From the NCBI GenBank assembly GCA_900767915.1, contig CAAGAX010000055.1:39803-103802 (forward strand): a stretch of 64,000 nucleotides of DNA, written 5' to 3'. The DNA is from Acholeplasmatales bacterium (GTDB lineage Bacteria; Bacillota_I; Bacilli_A; Acholeplasmatales; Anaeroplasmataceae). Below are positions 27,235 through 35,592 of this stretch, piece after piece (position 1 is the first letter of the stretch; every line of letters begins with the position of its first letter). A program made the translations under genes and the position numbers. The notes below the pieces were generated by a model. It had not been told where the DNA came from and searched no databases. It saw only the letters and a list, made by a program, of their open reading frames with translations.

Positions 27235-27390
27235 TTACTTTCTAATCTCTTTTTTATTTTCGCACTTTTGATTTGCAATACCACAGCTTGTCTTACAAGC
27301 AGATTGGCAAGAAGTTTGGCATTCACCACATCCACCATTCTTAGCGCTAGCACAAAGATTACGAGTTTTAATTGTATTAATATGTTTCAT
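27235..27390 (-). CDS. scfA: SCIFF ribosomal peptide precursor
   Basis: 51-aa precursor too short for ordinary gene callers: MKHINTIKTRNLCASAK, then NGGCGECQTSCQSACKTSCG, then IANQKCENKKEIRK. The Cys-rich core with GGCGECQTSCQSACKTSC is diagnostic of the six-cysteines-in-forty-five family, whose thioethers are made by ScfB. Seven cysteines are present, at residues 13, 21, 24, 28, 32, 36 and 43. AGGAGG lies 9 nt before the ATG, and a promoter with 17-nt spacing lies at 27433-27461. The biological role of SCIFF is unknown in all organisms. Confidence 0.95.
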   Translation of the reverse strand: MKHINTIKTRNLCASAKNGGCGECQTSCQSACKTSCGIANQKCENKKEIRK

Positions 27391-27705
27391 AACAATTCCT
27401 CCTATTAATTATCTATAAAAATTTCATAATTAAATATATCATATTTAAAAGTAAAAATCAATATTTGACTAATAATTGATAGCTTATAATTGTTATTTTC
27501 AGTTTTAAAATTAAATTAGAATTATTTATAAGAGGTATTATCCAGCTCCACTAATTATGATGTATCTAATTTTTCAAAAATTATAAAAATCTATGAATAT
27601 AATATTACTAAATCTACTAAAAAATAATAAGAAGTATATCTATGAATATAAGTAAATCCTTAATTAAATCATATTTCACATCAAATATTTTTTTATTTAA
27701 TTATT
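27391..27705. other. Intergenic region upstream of scfA
   Basis: 315 bp, very AT-rich. It contains the scfA promoter at 27433-27461 and a direct repeat of TCTATGAATATAA near 27590 and 27640. I see no gene or stable RNA, and no strong terminator for the converging-edge ABC gene that ends at 27706. Confidence 0.4.
27433..27461 (-). promoter_or_regulatory. Promoter of scfA
   Basis: Minus-strand TTGATT (27461-27456), 17-nt spacer, TATATT (27438-27433). The leader is about 35 nt and carries AGGAGG. Confidence 0.55.
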
Positions 27706-29418
27706 TTATTCACTTTGAAGCATAACCATATGTTTATAAATTCCATCCTTTTGATATAACAAAGAAGGACTTCCTTCCTCAACTATTCTTCCATCCTTTA
27801 AAACAATTATCTTATCAGCCTCTCTAACAGTACGCATTCTATGAGCTATAATTATAACTGTTTTATCTTTAATTAATTTTGAAATTGATTTTTGTACTAA
27901 TGATTCATTATCAACATCTAATGATGATGAGGCCTCATCCATTAATATTATAGGTGCATCCTTTAAAAAGGCTCTCGCAATAGAAATCCTTTGACGCTCT
28001 CCACCAGATAATTTTGATCCATTTTCACCTATTATCGTATTATATTTATCAGGTAATTTTTCAACAAATTCAATACAATTTGCAAGCTTTAAGGCTTGAT
28101 ATACCTCCTCATCACTTGCATCCTTCTTACCTATTCTAACATTTTCCATAATCGTATCATTAAATAAAATAACATCTTGAAATACAATAGAGAACATTGT
28201 TAAAAGAGTCTCAGGATCAATTTTACTAATATCCATTCCACCAATAGTAATACTTCCACTATTAATATCCCAAAATCTAGTAATTAATCTTGAAATAGTT
28301 GTTTTGCCGCTTCCAGAATCACCTATTAAGGCTGTTACATCCTTACATTTAGCAGTAAAAGAAACATTTTTAATTATATTATCTTTATTATCATATGAAA
28401 AAGATACGTTATTAAAAACAATATCATAACCATTATTAGTTAATTCCTTACTACCAGTTTGCTCCTTAGAGCTTAAAATCTCATCCATTCTCTTACAATT
28501 AGTATCTAAATTAATTACTGCTGCTAAATTAATTAATGATGCTTCTAATGGAGAATATATTCTAGCTACAATAATCATAAACATTATAAATTTCAATAAA
28601 TCAATTTGATTATTAGATAGCAATATTCCTCCAACTAATGAAACTAAGGCAATTCCAAGCTTTAATATCATTTGAGCAGATGAAACATAAATAGAATTAA
28701 TAAATTCAGATTTAAAATTATATTTTTCAACTCTTCTAATTTTTTTACTTAGATTATTATTATATTCCTCTAGCATATTATTACTTCTTAAATCTCTTAA
28801 TGACTCTAACTCCTCTTCTAGTGAGCCTAAATAGCTAAGCTTATATTCAGTTGATTTTTTGTTAATTTTATTTATTACACTTTTAGATGAGAAAACAATT
28901 ATAAAAGAAATAGGTAAAACAAAGCTTGCTGCTAAGCCTAATCTAAAATCATATAATAATAAACCTATAACAACTATAATTGAAGAAATAATTGAAGCAA
29001 TTAATTCAGGAATCCAATGAGAGCTTCCTGTTTCAATCATACTACAATCATTCATAATAGTATTAGTTAAATCTACTAAATCCTTCTTACTAAAAAAGGA
29101 TAATGGAAGCTTTCTTAGCTTTTCAGCTAAGCTTCTTCTTCTGTTTCCACTCTCAATATAGGTATAAAGAAATGTAGATCTATATTGAAATAAGTTACCT
29201 AAAGCCATCAATAATAATGATATTAATATTAAAATCATAAATAATGGAATATTAGATGTAGATAAACTATTATCTATTAAACATGAAATAAAAATATAAA
29301 TAATGACTACAGGTAACATTAATATTAAGTTATTAATAGTTGTAAAAATAATAGCTAAAATCATTTTCTTACAACCCTCATCTGATAAAGCATATTTATG
29401 CTTTAAATAATTAATCAT
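27706..29418 (-). CDS. Exporter-fold ABC half-transporter, IrtB/YbtQ-like partner
   Basis: 570-aa half-transporter with six membrane segments (about residues 15-310) and an ATPase domain. Walker A is GDSGSGKTT, signature LSGGERQRIS, Walker B LMDEASSSLD and switch IAHRM, so both ATP sites of the pair look active. It overlaps its partner gene by 8 nt. Pairs of this kind include siderophore importers such as IrtAB and YbtPQ, as well as lipid or peptide exporters. The presence of the GTTAG operators at the shared promoter favours metal-related uptake, which is inference. Confidence 0.8.
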   Translation of the reverse strand: MINYLKHKYALSDEGCKKMILAIIFTTINNLILMLPVVIIYIFISCLIDNSLSTSNIPLFMILILISLLLMALGNLFQYRSTFLYTYIESGNRRRSLAEKLRKLPLSFFSKKDLVDLTNTIMNDCSMIETGSSHWIPELIASIISSIIVVIGLLLYDFRLGLAASFVLPISFIIVFSSKSVINKINKKSTEYKLSYLGSLEEELESLRDLRSNNMLEEYNNNLSKKIRRVEKYNFKSEFINSIYVSSAQMILKLGIALVSLVGGILLSNNQIDLLKFIMFMIIVARIYSPLEASLINLAAVINLDTNCKRMDEILSSKEQTGSKELTNNGYDIVFNNVSFSYDNKDNIIKNVSFTAKCKDVTALIGDSGSGKTTISRLITRFWDINSGSITIGGMDISKIDPETLLTMFSIVFQDVILFNDTIMENVRIGKKDASDEEVYQALKLANCIEFVEKLPDKYNTIIGENGSKLSGGERQRISIARAFLKDAPIILMDEASSSLDVDNESLVQKSISKLIKDKTVIIIAHRMRTVREADKIIVLKDGRIVEEGSPSLLYQKDGIYKHMVMLQSE

Positions 29419-31192
29419 TTAAATCACCACCTATCTTCCAGTTAACAGAATGCAAATATTCCATCCACATATGACTATAGATTCCATGCATATTTAATAG
29501 TTCTTCATGATTACCTTCTTCAGCTATTTTTCCATCCTTTAATAGATATACTCTATCACAATTCTTTATAGATGATAATCTATGTGCTATCGTAATAACT
29601 GTTTTATCCTTACTTAAATTCATAAATGCTTTTTGGATAAGATATTCATTATCAGGATCACTAAAGGCTGTTGCCTCATCTAAAATTAATATCCTTGGAT
29701 TTTTTAATATAGCTCTTGCTATAGATAATCTTTGAATTTCTCCTCCTGATAAATATACACCCTTACTACCTATTATTGTATTAACACCAGATGGTAGCTT
29801 TTTTATAATATCTAAACATTGTGCTTTTTCTAACGCATCCATAACCTCTTCTAATGTAGCATTTTGATTTCCAATTTTTATGTTATCTAAGATACTCATT
29901 TTTAATAATTTACTATCTTGAAATACATAAGAAACATTATTCATTAAATCCTTATAGTCTATATCCTTAATTTCTTTATTTCCAATTTTTATACTTCCTT
30001 TAGTAACGTCCCAAAATCTAGAAATTAATGATGCTAGGGTTGTTTTACCTCCACCAGATGGACCTACTAATGCAATATGCTCTTTCATTTTTATATCTAA
30101 AGAAATTCCATCAATAGCATTGTTTTTATTATTTTCATAATTGAAATAAATATTATCAATATGAATATCATATTTTTCAGGAAAGCTACTTTTTCCATTC
30201 ATATCTAAAGGCTGAATACTTAATAAGCTATCCATTCTTTCTAATGAATCACCAACAATCATACTAGATTCACCTGAATAAGCTATTTTAGTTAATGATA
30301 TAGTTAATATTTGAGAAATTAAAATATAAAATATAATATTTAAAATCAATTCATTAGTAATACCCTTATCTGCTAATAAATATCCAATAACTATAATAAA
30401 TGCGAAAATAGAATTAATAGAAGTCATAAAAATAATCATAGGCTTCATCATTTTTTTAGTATAGCTTATAGTCCATTTTTCATAATCATCTATTGAATTT
30501 TTGAACCTTTTAAAGCTGAATATAGTTTGTCCAAAGGTTTTAACTACTGGAATACCTCTTACATATTCTACTCCCTCTTTTGACATAGTATCTAATGAAT
30601 TTTGATATTCCTTAATATCATTTTGCATTTTAGGTCCCATCATAAATGAAAATAAAATAACAATACCCAATAGAAAGGGAATTAAAACTACAAGTCCTAT
30701 TCTATAATCAAAAAATATCATTGTAATAATCACTTCAAAAGGAGTAAAAAAAGTTACTATCTTATCAGGTAAATTATGTGCTAAATATGTTTCTGTAGCT
30801 TGACTAGAATCATTAATAATCTTTTTAATTTTTCCACTACCACTACTTTCAATATATCCTAATGGAATAGTAGAGATATGATTTATCATTAATTCTCTCA
30901 TATTTCTTTGCACTCTAAATGCCATTTTATGAGAGCAAAGTAAAGCTAAAAGATATAAAATCATAGACGCTAATGAAAAAACAACCGCAAGAATTCCATT
31001 CAATCCTATATTTTTAGCCTCACTAAAATTAGGTCTAATCTCTAATACCTCTTTTATAATACTCCAAATGTTATAAAAAGGAATTAAAGCCACAATAGAA
31101 CTTAATCCAGCTAATACACAAGATAAATATGCTAAATATTTATATTTACCAGCTAATTTCATTAATCTTTTAAAATTGCTTTCTTTTTTCAT
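29411..31192 (-). CDS. Exporter-fold ABC half-transporter, IrtA/YbtP-like
   Basis: 593-aa half-transporter, first gene of the pair. Six membrane segments lie before about residue 310. Then Walker A is GPSGGGKTT, signature LSGGEIQRLS, Walker B LILDEATAFSDPDNE and switch IAHRL. The DEATAFxDPxNE form of the D-loop is typical of the YbtP/IrtA branch, which imports ferric siderophores despite an exporter fold. GGGGGAT precedes the ATG. Transcription starts from a consensus promoter with two GTTAG-N6-CTAAC repeats. Import of an iron chelate is inferred; no binding protein is encoded next to it. Confidence 0.82.
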   Translation of the reverse strand: MKKESNFKRLMKLAGKYKYLAYLSCVLAGLSSIVALIPFYNIWSIIKEVLEIRPNFSEAKNIGLNGILAVVFSLASMILYLLALLCSHKMAFRVQRNMRELMINHISTIPLGYIESSGSGKIKKIINDSSQATETYLAHNLPDKIVTFFTPFEVIITMIFFDYRIGLVVLIPFLLGIVILFSFMMGPKMQNDIKEYQNSLDTMSKEGVEYVRGIPVVKTFGQTIFSFKRFKNSIDDYEKWTISYTKKMMKPMIIFMTSINSIFAFIIVIGYLLADKGITNELILNIIFYILISQILTISLTKIAYSGESSMIVGDSLERMDSLLSIQPLDMNGKSSFPEKYDIHIDNIYFNYENNKNNAIDGISLDIKMKEHIALVGPSGGGKTTLASLISRFWDVTKGSIKIGNKEIKDIDYKDLMNNVSYVFQDSKLLKMSILDNIKIGNQNATLEEVMDALEKAQCLDIIKKLPSGVNTIIGSKGVYLSGGEIQRLSIARAILKNPRILILDEATAFSDPDNEYLIQKAFMNLSKDKTVITIAHRLSSIKNCDRVYLLKDGKIAEEGNHEELLNMHGIYSHMWMEYLHSVNWKIGGDLND

Positions 31193-31206
31193 TTTATCCC
31201 CCTTAA

Positions 31207-31222
31207 GTTAGTATTAACTAAC
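31207..31222. promoter_or_regulatory. GTTAG-N6-CTAAC operator, copy 1 (ABC pair)
   Basis: Exact GTTAG-TATTAA-CTAAC, 14 nt before the start codon of the 29411-31192 gene, centred 35 bp from copy 2. Confidence 0.75.
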
Positions 31223-31241
31223 CAACTTTTAAAAAATAATA

Positions 31242-31257
31242 GTTAGGGTTATCTAAC
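31242..31257. promoter_or_regulatory. GTTAG-N6-CTAAC operator, copy 2 (ABC pair)
   Basis: Exact GTTAG-GGTTAT-CTAAC, extended to ATAGTTAG/CTAACTAT. It begins 7 nt after the -10 box, covering about +1 to +16. Confidence 0.8.
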
Positions 31258-31264
31258 TATTATT

Positions 31265-31293
31265 AGTATACTCTTATTATAATTTAATGTCAA
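31265..31293 (-). promoter_or_regulatory. Consensus promoter of the IrtAB/YbtPQ-like operon
   Basis: Minus-strand TTGACA (31293-31288), 17-nt spacer, TATACT (31270-31265). A promoter this strong with an operator on the start site indicates tight repression. Confidence 0.8.
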
Positions 31294-31304
31294 TATTAAC
31301 AAAG

Positions 31305-31535
31305 CTATTTAATTTTAACATTACCTATAGATAAAACATTAGATCTTCGATATTTCACAATGTTTTTTCCTATTTTACAAAGCTTGCCATCTATGAATTC
31401 AAGCTTATCATTACCCACCCAAGAAGGCTTACCTAAAGAATAAATAACCTTTTTATCTCCTATTCTATATAATCTTCCTACAACATATTGTGCTTCTTCA
31501 CCATAAAATTTAACTAATACCTCTTCAATTGTCAT
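31305..31535 (-). CDS. Hypothetical small protein, 76 aa
   Basis: MTIEEVLVKFYGEEAQYVVG followed by short beta-strand-like repeats (RLYRIGDKKVIYSLG, KLEFIDGKLCKIGKNIV). I do not recognise it. GGAGGATACAACT precedes the ATG at 31535, so the longer frame from 31595 is not used. It is divergent from the WYL regulator, with a small palindrome between them, and may be its target. No membrane segment or signal is seen. It ends just inside the promoter region of the ABC pair. Confidence 0.6.
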   Translation of the reverse strand: MTIEEVLVKFYGEEAQYVVGRLYRIGDKKVIYSLGKPSWVGNDKLEFIDGKLCKIGKNIVKYRRSNVLSIGNVKIK

Positions 31536-31576
31536 AGTTGTATCCTCCTTATTTAATTTAATTATAACAAATTCAA

Positions 31577-31594
31577 TGTCCAAAAAAATGGACA
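31577..31594. promoter_or_regulatory. Inverted repeat between the small ORF and the WYL regulator
   Basis: TGTCC-N8-GGACA (31577-31581 and 31590-31594) in the 100-bp divergent region. It is a plausible operator for the WYL protein. Confidence 0.4.
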
Positions 31595-31634
31595 CATATT
31601 AGTATTTAATATATAATATCGATAGGTGAGTAAT

Positions 31635-32630
31635 ATGTATGATAAAAAAGCTTCTATATTTTATATATTAAATATACTAAAGGAATATTCAGATGAAAAT
31701 CATCCTTTAACCCAAAAGGAAATAATAGAAAAGCTTAAACAAATTTATTTAATTGAAATAGAAAGAAAAACAATTTCTTCTACAATTGATTTATTAATAT
31801 CCTTAGATTTTGATATTATAAAAACTAAAGCAGGCTGTTATTTAAATGAAAGAGAATTTGATGAAACAGAAATTAGATTCTTAATTGATGCGATATACTC
31901 TTCTAAATTAATTACATCCTCTCAAGCAAATGAATTAGCAACTAAGCTTTATTCATCATTATCTAAATATCAAAAAAAGGATTTTAATTATATTTATAAA
32001 TCAAAGGAAATAACAAGAACTAATAATAAAGCTTTTTTCTATAATATAGATATAGTTACAGATGCAATAAAGAATAAGAAGAAAATAATCTTTAATTATA
32101 TTTATTATGATATTAAAGGTAATATCGAAATGAGAAAAAATGGATATAAATATACAGTATCTCCATATTATCTAATAAATAACTTTGGTAAATATTATTT
32201 AATTGCTTCAAATAACAATTATAATAACCATGTCATTTATAGATTAGATTATTTAACCAATTTAGAGCTTTCTAATGAAAATATAAGACCAATTGAGGAA
32301 ATAGCCTCACTAGGTAAGGATTTTAATATTAATAAATATATAAATGAGCATATCTATTTATTTGGGGGAGAGGTTATAACCGCCAAAATATTAATTAAAC
32401 CTACTATGGAAGAAAAAGGCATTACCTATATTTATGATTGGTTTGGAGTAAATGCGAGAATTATTAATGAAAATAGTAATACCCTTGCTTTAATTAAATC
32501 AGATGAAAAAGCTTTATTTTATTGGCTATTACAATATATTGAATTCTTTATTGTAATAGAACCAATATCATTAAAAAATAAAATAATAACAACTATTAAA
32601 GATACCTTAGATACCTATAATAAATATTAA
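31635..32630 (+). CDS. WYL-domain transcriptional regulator
   Basis: 331-aa regulator with an N-terminal winged helix (about residues 1-70, QKEIIEKLKQIYLIEIERKT) and a WYL domain around 150-240, with YTVSPYYLINNFGKYYLIAS and YRLDYL. A C-terminal WCX-like part follows. WYL proteins sense nucleotides or nucleic-acid ligands and control varied genes, including DNA-damage and defence loci. No defence genes lie beside it here. AGGTGAG before the ATG at 31635 decides against the GTG at 31626. Confidence 0.8.
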   Translation: MYDKKASIFYILNILKEYSDENHPLTQKEIIEKLKQIYLIEIERKTISSTIDLLISLDFDIIKTKAGCYLNEREFDETEIRFLIDAIYSSKLITSSQANELATKLYSSLSKYQKKDFNYIYKSKEITRTNNKAFFYNIDIVTDAIKNKKKIIFNYIYYDIKGNIEMRKNGYKYTVSPYYLINNFGKYYLIASNNNYNNHVIYRLDYLTNLELSNENIRPIEEIASLGKDFNINKYINEHIYLFGGEVITAKILIKPTMEEKGITYIYDWFGVNARIINENSNTLALIKSDEKALFYWLLQYIEFFIVIEPISLKNKIITTIKDTLDTYNKY

Positions 32631-32939
32631 ATACATATATCATGACAATTTATAAAAATATGAAGATAAATTTTTAAAATTTTATTTTTTTATAATTTGA
32701 TCTAAATACTGATTTCTTTAACCATATTATTATTATTTTATTAAATAATTGAAATAATATTTATTTATATGATATTTGTAATATATGGATATTTTTATAG
32801 GTAATTGCTTATACAAAGAAAGTATTAAATCTTAATGTCAAAAAGAACTATAAATAAAATTAAAGGTAAGTGTTATATCAATTCTCATTCTTAAATAAAG
32901 GATAAAAATACTAAAAAATGAAAAATAACTCTAAACTAC

Positions 32940-33231
32940 TATGACCTCTGCTGAGGATCTATAGTTCGTTAGTACTACTATATCGACTATAGGTCCTCAC
33001 AGGATAAGTCATAAATATTTCCTCGTTTACCCTCTTGATTTACCCACTTAGGCTTACGTTTTTCTTTTGGACTTTCTTGTTTATTGTCAACAATCAACCT
33101 AATGAGCCTTAGTATCAAGCTTTTATTCATAGGGTAACAATTTTTTTATTACTTCACTCTCCGTTACCGGCTTTTCGCTTTCTAAGCTGCTATAAAGTTC
33201 GCAACAGCTACACCTTTTAGGACTTTCACAC
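32940..33231 (-). ncRNA. Structured-RNA relic resembling the 5' part of a group II intron
   Basis: This 290-bp stretch is clearly more GC-rich than its surroundings. On the minus strand it begins GTGTG, the group II intron 5' form GUGYG. It continues through tracts such as GTAGCTGTTGCGAAC, TTATAGCAGC and AGCGAAAAGCCGGTAAC, which read like domain I. It ends in a near-perfect 14-bp inverted repeat, TGAGGACCTATAGT with ACTATAGATCCTCA. I find no reverse transcriptase frame and no domain V, so an intact intron is excluded. Another mobile or regulatory RNA remains possible. The rest of 32631-33374 is featureless AT-rich DNA apart from the terminator. Confidence 0.35.
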
Positions 33232-33258
33232 TATATTTATGACATACCCGTCATACTA

Positions 33259-33284
33259 CAAAAAAACAGCACCATTGGTACTGT
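33259..33284 (-). terminator. Terminator of the Fbp/Phn-type ABC operon
   Basis: Stem ACAGTACC / GGTGCTGT on the minus strand (33284-33277 and 33273-33266, one G-U pair), 3-nt loop, then T7. About 90 nt after the HD gene stop. Confidence 0.7.
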
Positions 33285-33374
33285 CTAATTTGAATATTAT
33301 ATTAGCTACTACTAAAAACGTGTATATTAGTACATAAATATTCAGCTTGAAATAATATACCTAATCTTAAAAAA

Positions 33375-33932
33375 TTATTTAATCTTTAATATCTTATAAA
33401 TATCATCATTTAAAATTTTATCAAAATAATTCTTAATTTCATTAAGCTTTTTAAGCTTATCATTAGTAAAGGAATTAACTTTATTTTTTTTCTTTAAATT
33501 ATCATATTTATCTTCTATTGTAATCACTTTATCTGTAGAAATAGAATCACATAATTGAATTAATAAATCATAATCATCATAAACAACTTCATCTAAAAAT
33601 TTAATAATAAATTCCTTCATACTATTATCAGTTATTTCACCATTAAAAGAATAGACATTCTTTATAGGATAAGCATGTGTAATACATACTTTTGCATAGC
33701 TAAAATCTAATTTACCTAAAAGATAATCAAAGCCTTTATATAAATGGGAAAAATCATCTAAATGATACATTCTACCTATATCATGAAATAAACCTAAATA
33801 ATAAGCCTTTATAGAATCAAGCTTTAACCTATTGGCTAAAAGCTTCATATTATTTGCGACTAATTTACTATGAATAGCCCAATATTCATTAGAATTAATA
33901 ACTATATTTTCAATTTCATTTATTTTTGTCAT
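33375..33932 (-). CDS. HD-domain protein linked to an ABC importer
   Basis: 185-aa HD-superfamily metal-dependent enzyme. Visible metal ligands are the His of WAIHSKLV, HD in LGLFHDIGR, a later His in ITHAYP and Asp in IQLCDSIS. Such proteins are usually phosphohydrolases (YqeK-like nucleotidases); a few, such as PhnZ, are oxygenases that cleave phosphonates. It overlaps the permease gene by 17 nt, so it belongs to the transporter operon, and its substrate may be the imported compound. The ATG at 33932 is preferred over GTG 33941. Confidence 0.7.
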   Translation of the reverse strand: MTKINEIENIVINSNEYWAIHSKLVANNMKLLANRLKLDSIKAYYLGLFHDIGRMYHLDDFSHLYKGFDYLLGKLDFSYAKVCITHAYPIKNVYSFNGEITDNSMKEFIIKFLDEVVYDDYDLLIQLCDSISTDKVITIEDKYDNLKKKNKVNSFTNDKLKKLNEIKNYFDKILNDDIYKILKIK

Positions 33933-35583
33933 ACCTAACACTCTTTTTCGAAAAAATATTTAATAAAATTAATGAGGTTGTAGAAATTAAAACGCAAATA
34001 ACAGCCATAGCCATACCAACCCCTACCTCTCCTTGATTAAATTGGCTAACAATAAAAATAGAAATAGTTTTAGTACCTAATGGAGAAACTAAGCTTGAAG
34101 CTACAAGTTCTCTAAATACAATTATGAAAATCATCATCCATCCAAATAATATACCTTTAAAAATTAATGGAACAACTACTTTAACCGTTAAATATATTTT
34201 TTTACTACCACATACTCTACCCGCATTAAATAAAGATTCGTTTATTTGCATAAATGAATTAGAAATATATTGAATACCATATGGTAAAAACATAACTATA
34301 TATACTAATGCCATAAAAATAGTTGTATTATAAATAGGAATTAAGCCATAAATAGTATTCCAAAAAATCATTAAGCCTATTACTAAAACTATATTAGGAA
34401 TCATTTCAGGCAAAGTTGCAATAGCCATTAATGGCTTCCTTGACTTTTTATTATTTTTTAAAAGTAAAACTAATAATAATGCTAAAAAAGATGAAATAGA
34501 TGCAGTTAAAACAGCCATAATAATACTAGTTTTAATAGCGTTAATAGAACCTCTAGAATTGAATAAATAAATATAATTATCAAAGGTTAAATTGTCAAAT
34601 CTTAATCCAGAAGTAGTAATATTTATTAATGATGTAGTAATTATAGAAAAATAAGGAATAACAATAGATAAAATAATTATAAATATTAAATAAATTGCAC
34701 TTAAAATATTAATAAATTTATTATTATAAATTGCATTTCTAAGCCCCTTACCACCTAAAAGCTTATATGTTTTCCTTTCAGTAATAATACTTTGTAAAAG
34801 CCATAATAACATACAAATAATTACTAAAATACTAGATAAGCTTGAAGCCTTAGAAAAATCAATTGGAGCAATTGTCGCGTAATCATGAATATCTGTAGTA
34901 AATACCTTAAAACCAATACGATATCCAAATGTTGCAGGTGTGCCATACTCTGATAAGGTTTTAACAAATACTAATAATAATCCAATTGCATAATTACCAG
35001 TTAATAAAGGAAATGTTATTCTTCTTAATCTATAAAGGAAGCTACCACCACATATTTTAGCACTTTCATCAATACTTGATCCCATATTTAAAATAGCATT
35101 CTTTAAAAGAGTTGTAAGAAAAGGAAAAACATGAAGGCTCATTATCAAAACAAGTCCAAATAAAGAAAACAAGCCTTCAATAGAATGACCAGTAAATGGA
35201 AATAGCTGTTCAAATAAACCATTTCTTTGAATAAAGGAAATCCATCCCATAGATGAAATATATGGTGGAGTCATAAAAGGAATTAATAGAATAATATCTA
35301 ATGCTTTAGATTTACTATATTTAGTTTTAGATAAAATAAATGCTAAAGGCGTAGCAATAATAGTAGAGAATAATGCTACTAATAATCCTAATAATAATGA
35401 ATTTCCAATAGTAATTAAATTATCAATTTGAAATACTGTCTCAAAAAATGATGATAAACTAAAACAACCATCAATGATGATTGCTTTAGAAAATACTGAA
35501 AAAACAGGAAGTATAATTAAGATTATTAAAATTATAGTTATTATTAATATCTTAGTGATATTTTTAAATTTTGATACTTCCAT
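33916..35583 (-). CDS. ABC importer permease, fused two-domain FbpB-type
   Basis: 555-aa inner-membrane permease with about 12 segments in two homologous halves. Each half carries the EAA-like loop contacting the ATPase: ESAKICGGSFLYRLRRITFP in the first, FNAGRVCGSKKIYLTVKVVVP in the second. This fused layout is that of ferric-ion (FbpB/AfuB/SfuB) and 2-aminoethylphosphonate permeases. It lies between the binding protein (9-nt gap) and the HD gene. Which solute is carried is open. Confidence 0.85.
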   Translation of the reverse strand: MEVSKFKNITKILIITIILIILIILPVFSVFSKAIIIDGCFSLSSFFETVFQIDNLITIGNSLLLGLLVALFSTIIATPLAFILSKTKYSKSKALDIILLIPFMTPPYISSMGWISFIQRNGLFEQLFPFTGHSIEGLFSLFGLVLIMSLHVFPFLTTLLKNAILNMGSSIDESAKICGGSFLYRLRRITFPLLTGNYAIGLLLVFVKTLSEYGTPATFGYRIGFKVFTTDIHDYATIAPIDFSKASSLSSILVIICMLLWLLQSIITERKTYKLLGGKGLRNAIYNNKFINILSAIYLIFIIILSIVIPYFSIITTSLINITTSGLRFDNLTFDNYIYLFNSRGSINAIKTSIIMAVLTASISSFLALLLVLLLKNNKKSRKPLMAIATLPEMIPNIVLVIGLMIFWNTIYGLIPIYNTTIFMALVYIVMFLPYGIQYISNSFMQINESLFNAGRVCGSKKIYLTVKVVVPLIFKGILFGWMMIFIIVFRELVASSLVSPLGTKTISIFIVSQFNQGEVGVGMAMAVICVLISTTSLILLNIFSKKSVRYDKNK

Positions 35584-35592
35584 AGTTTAAAC

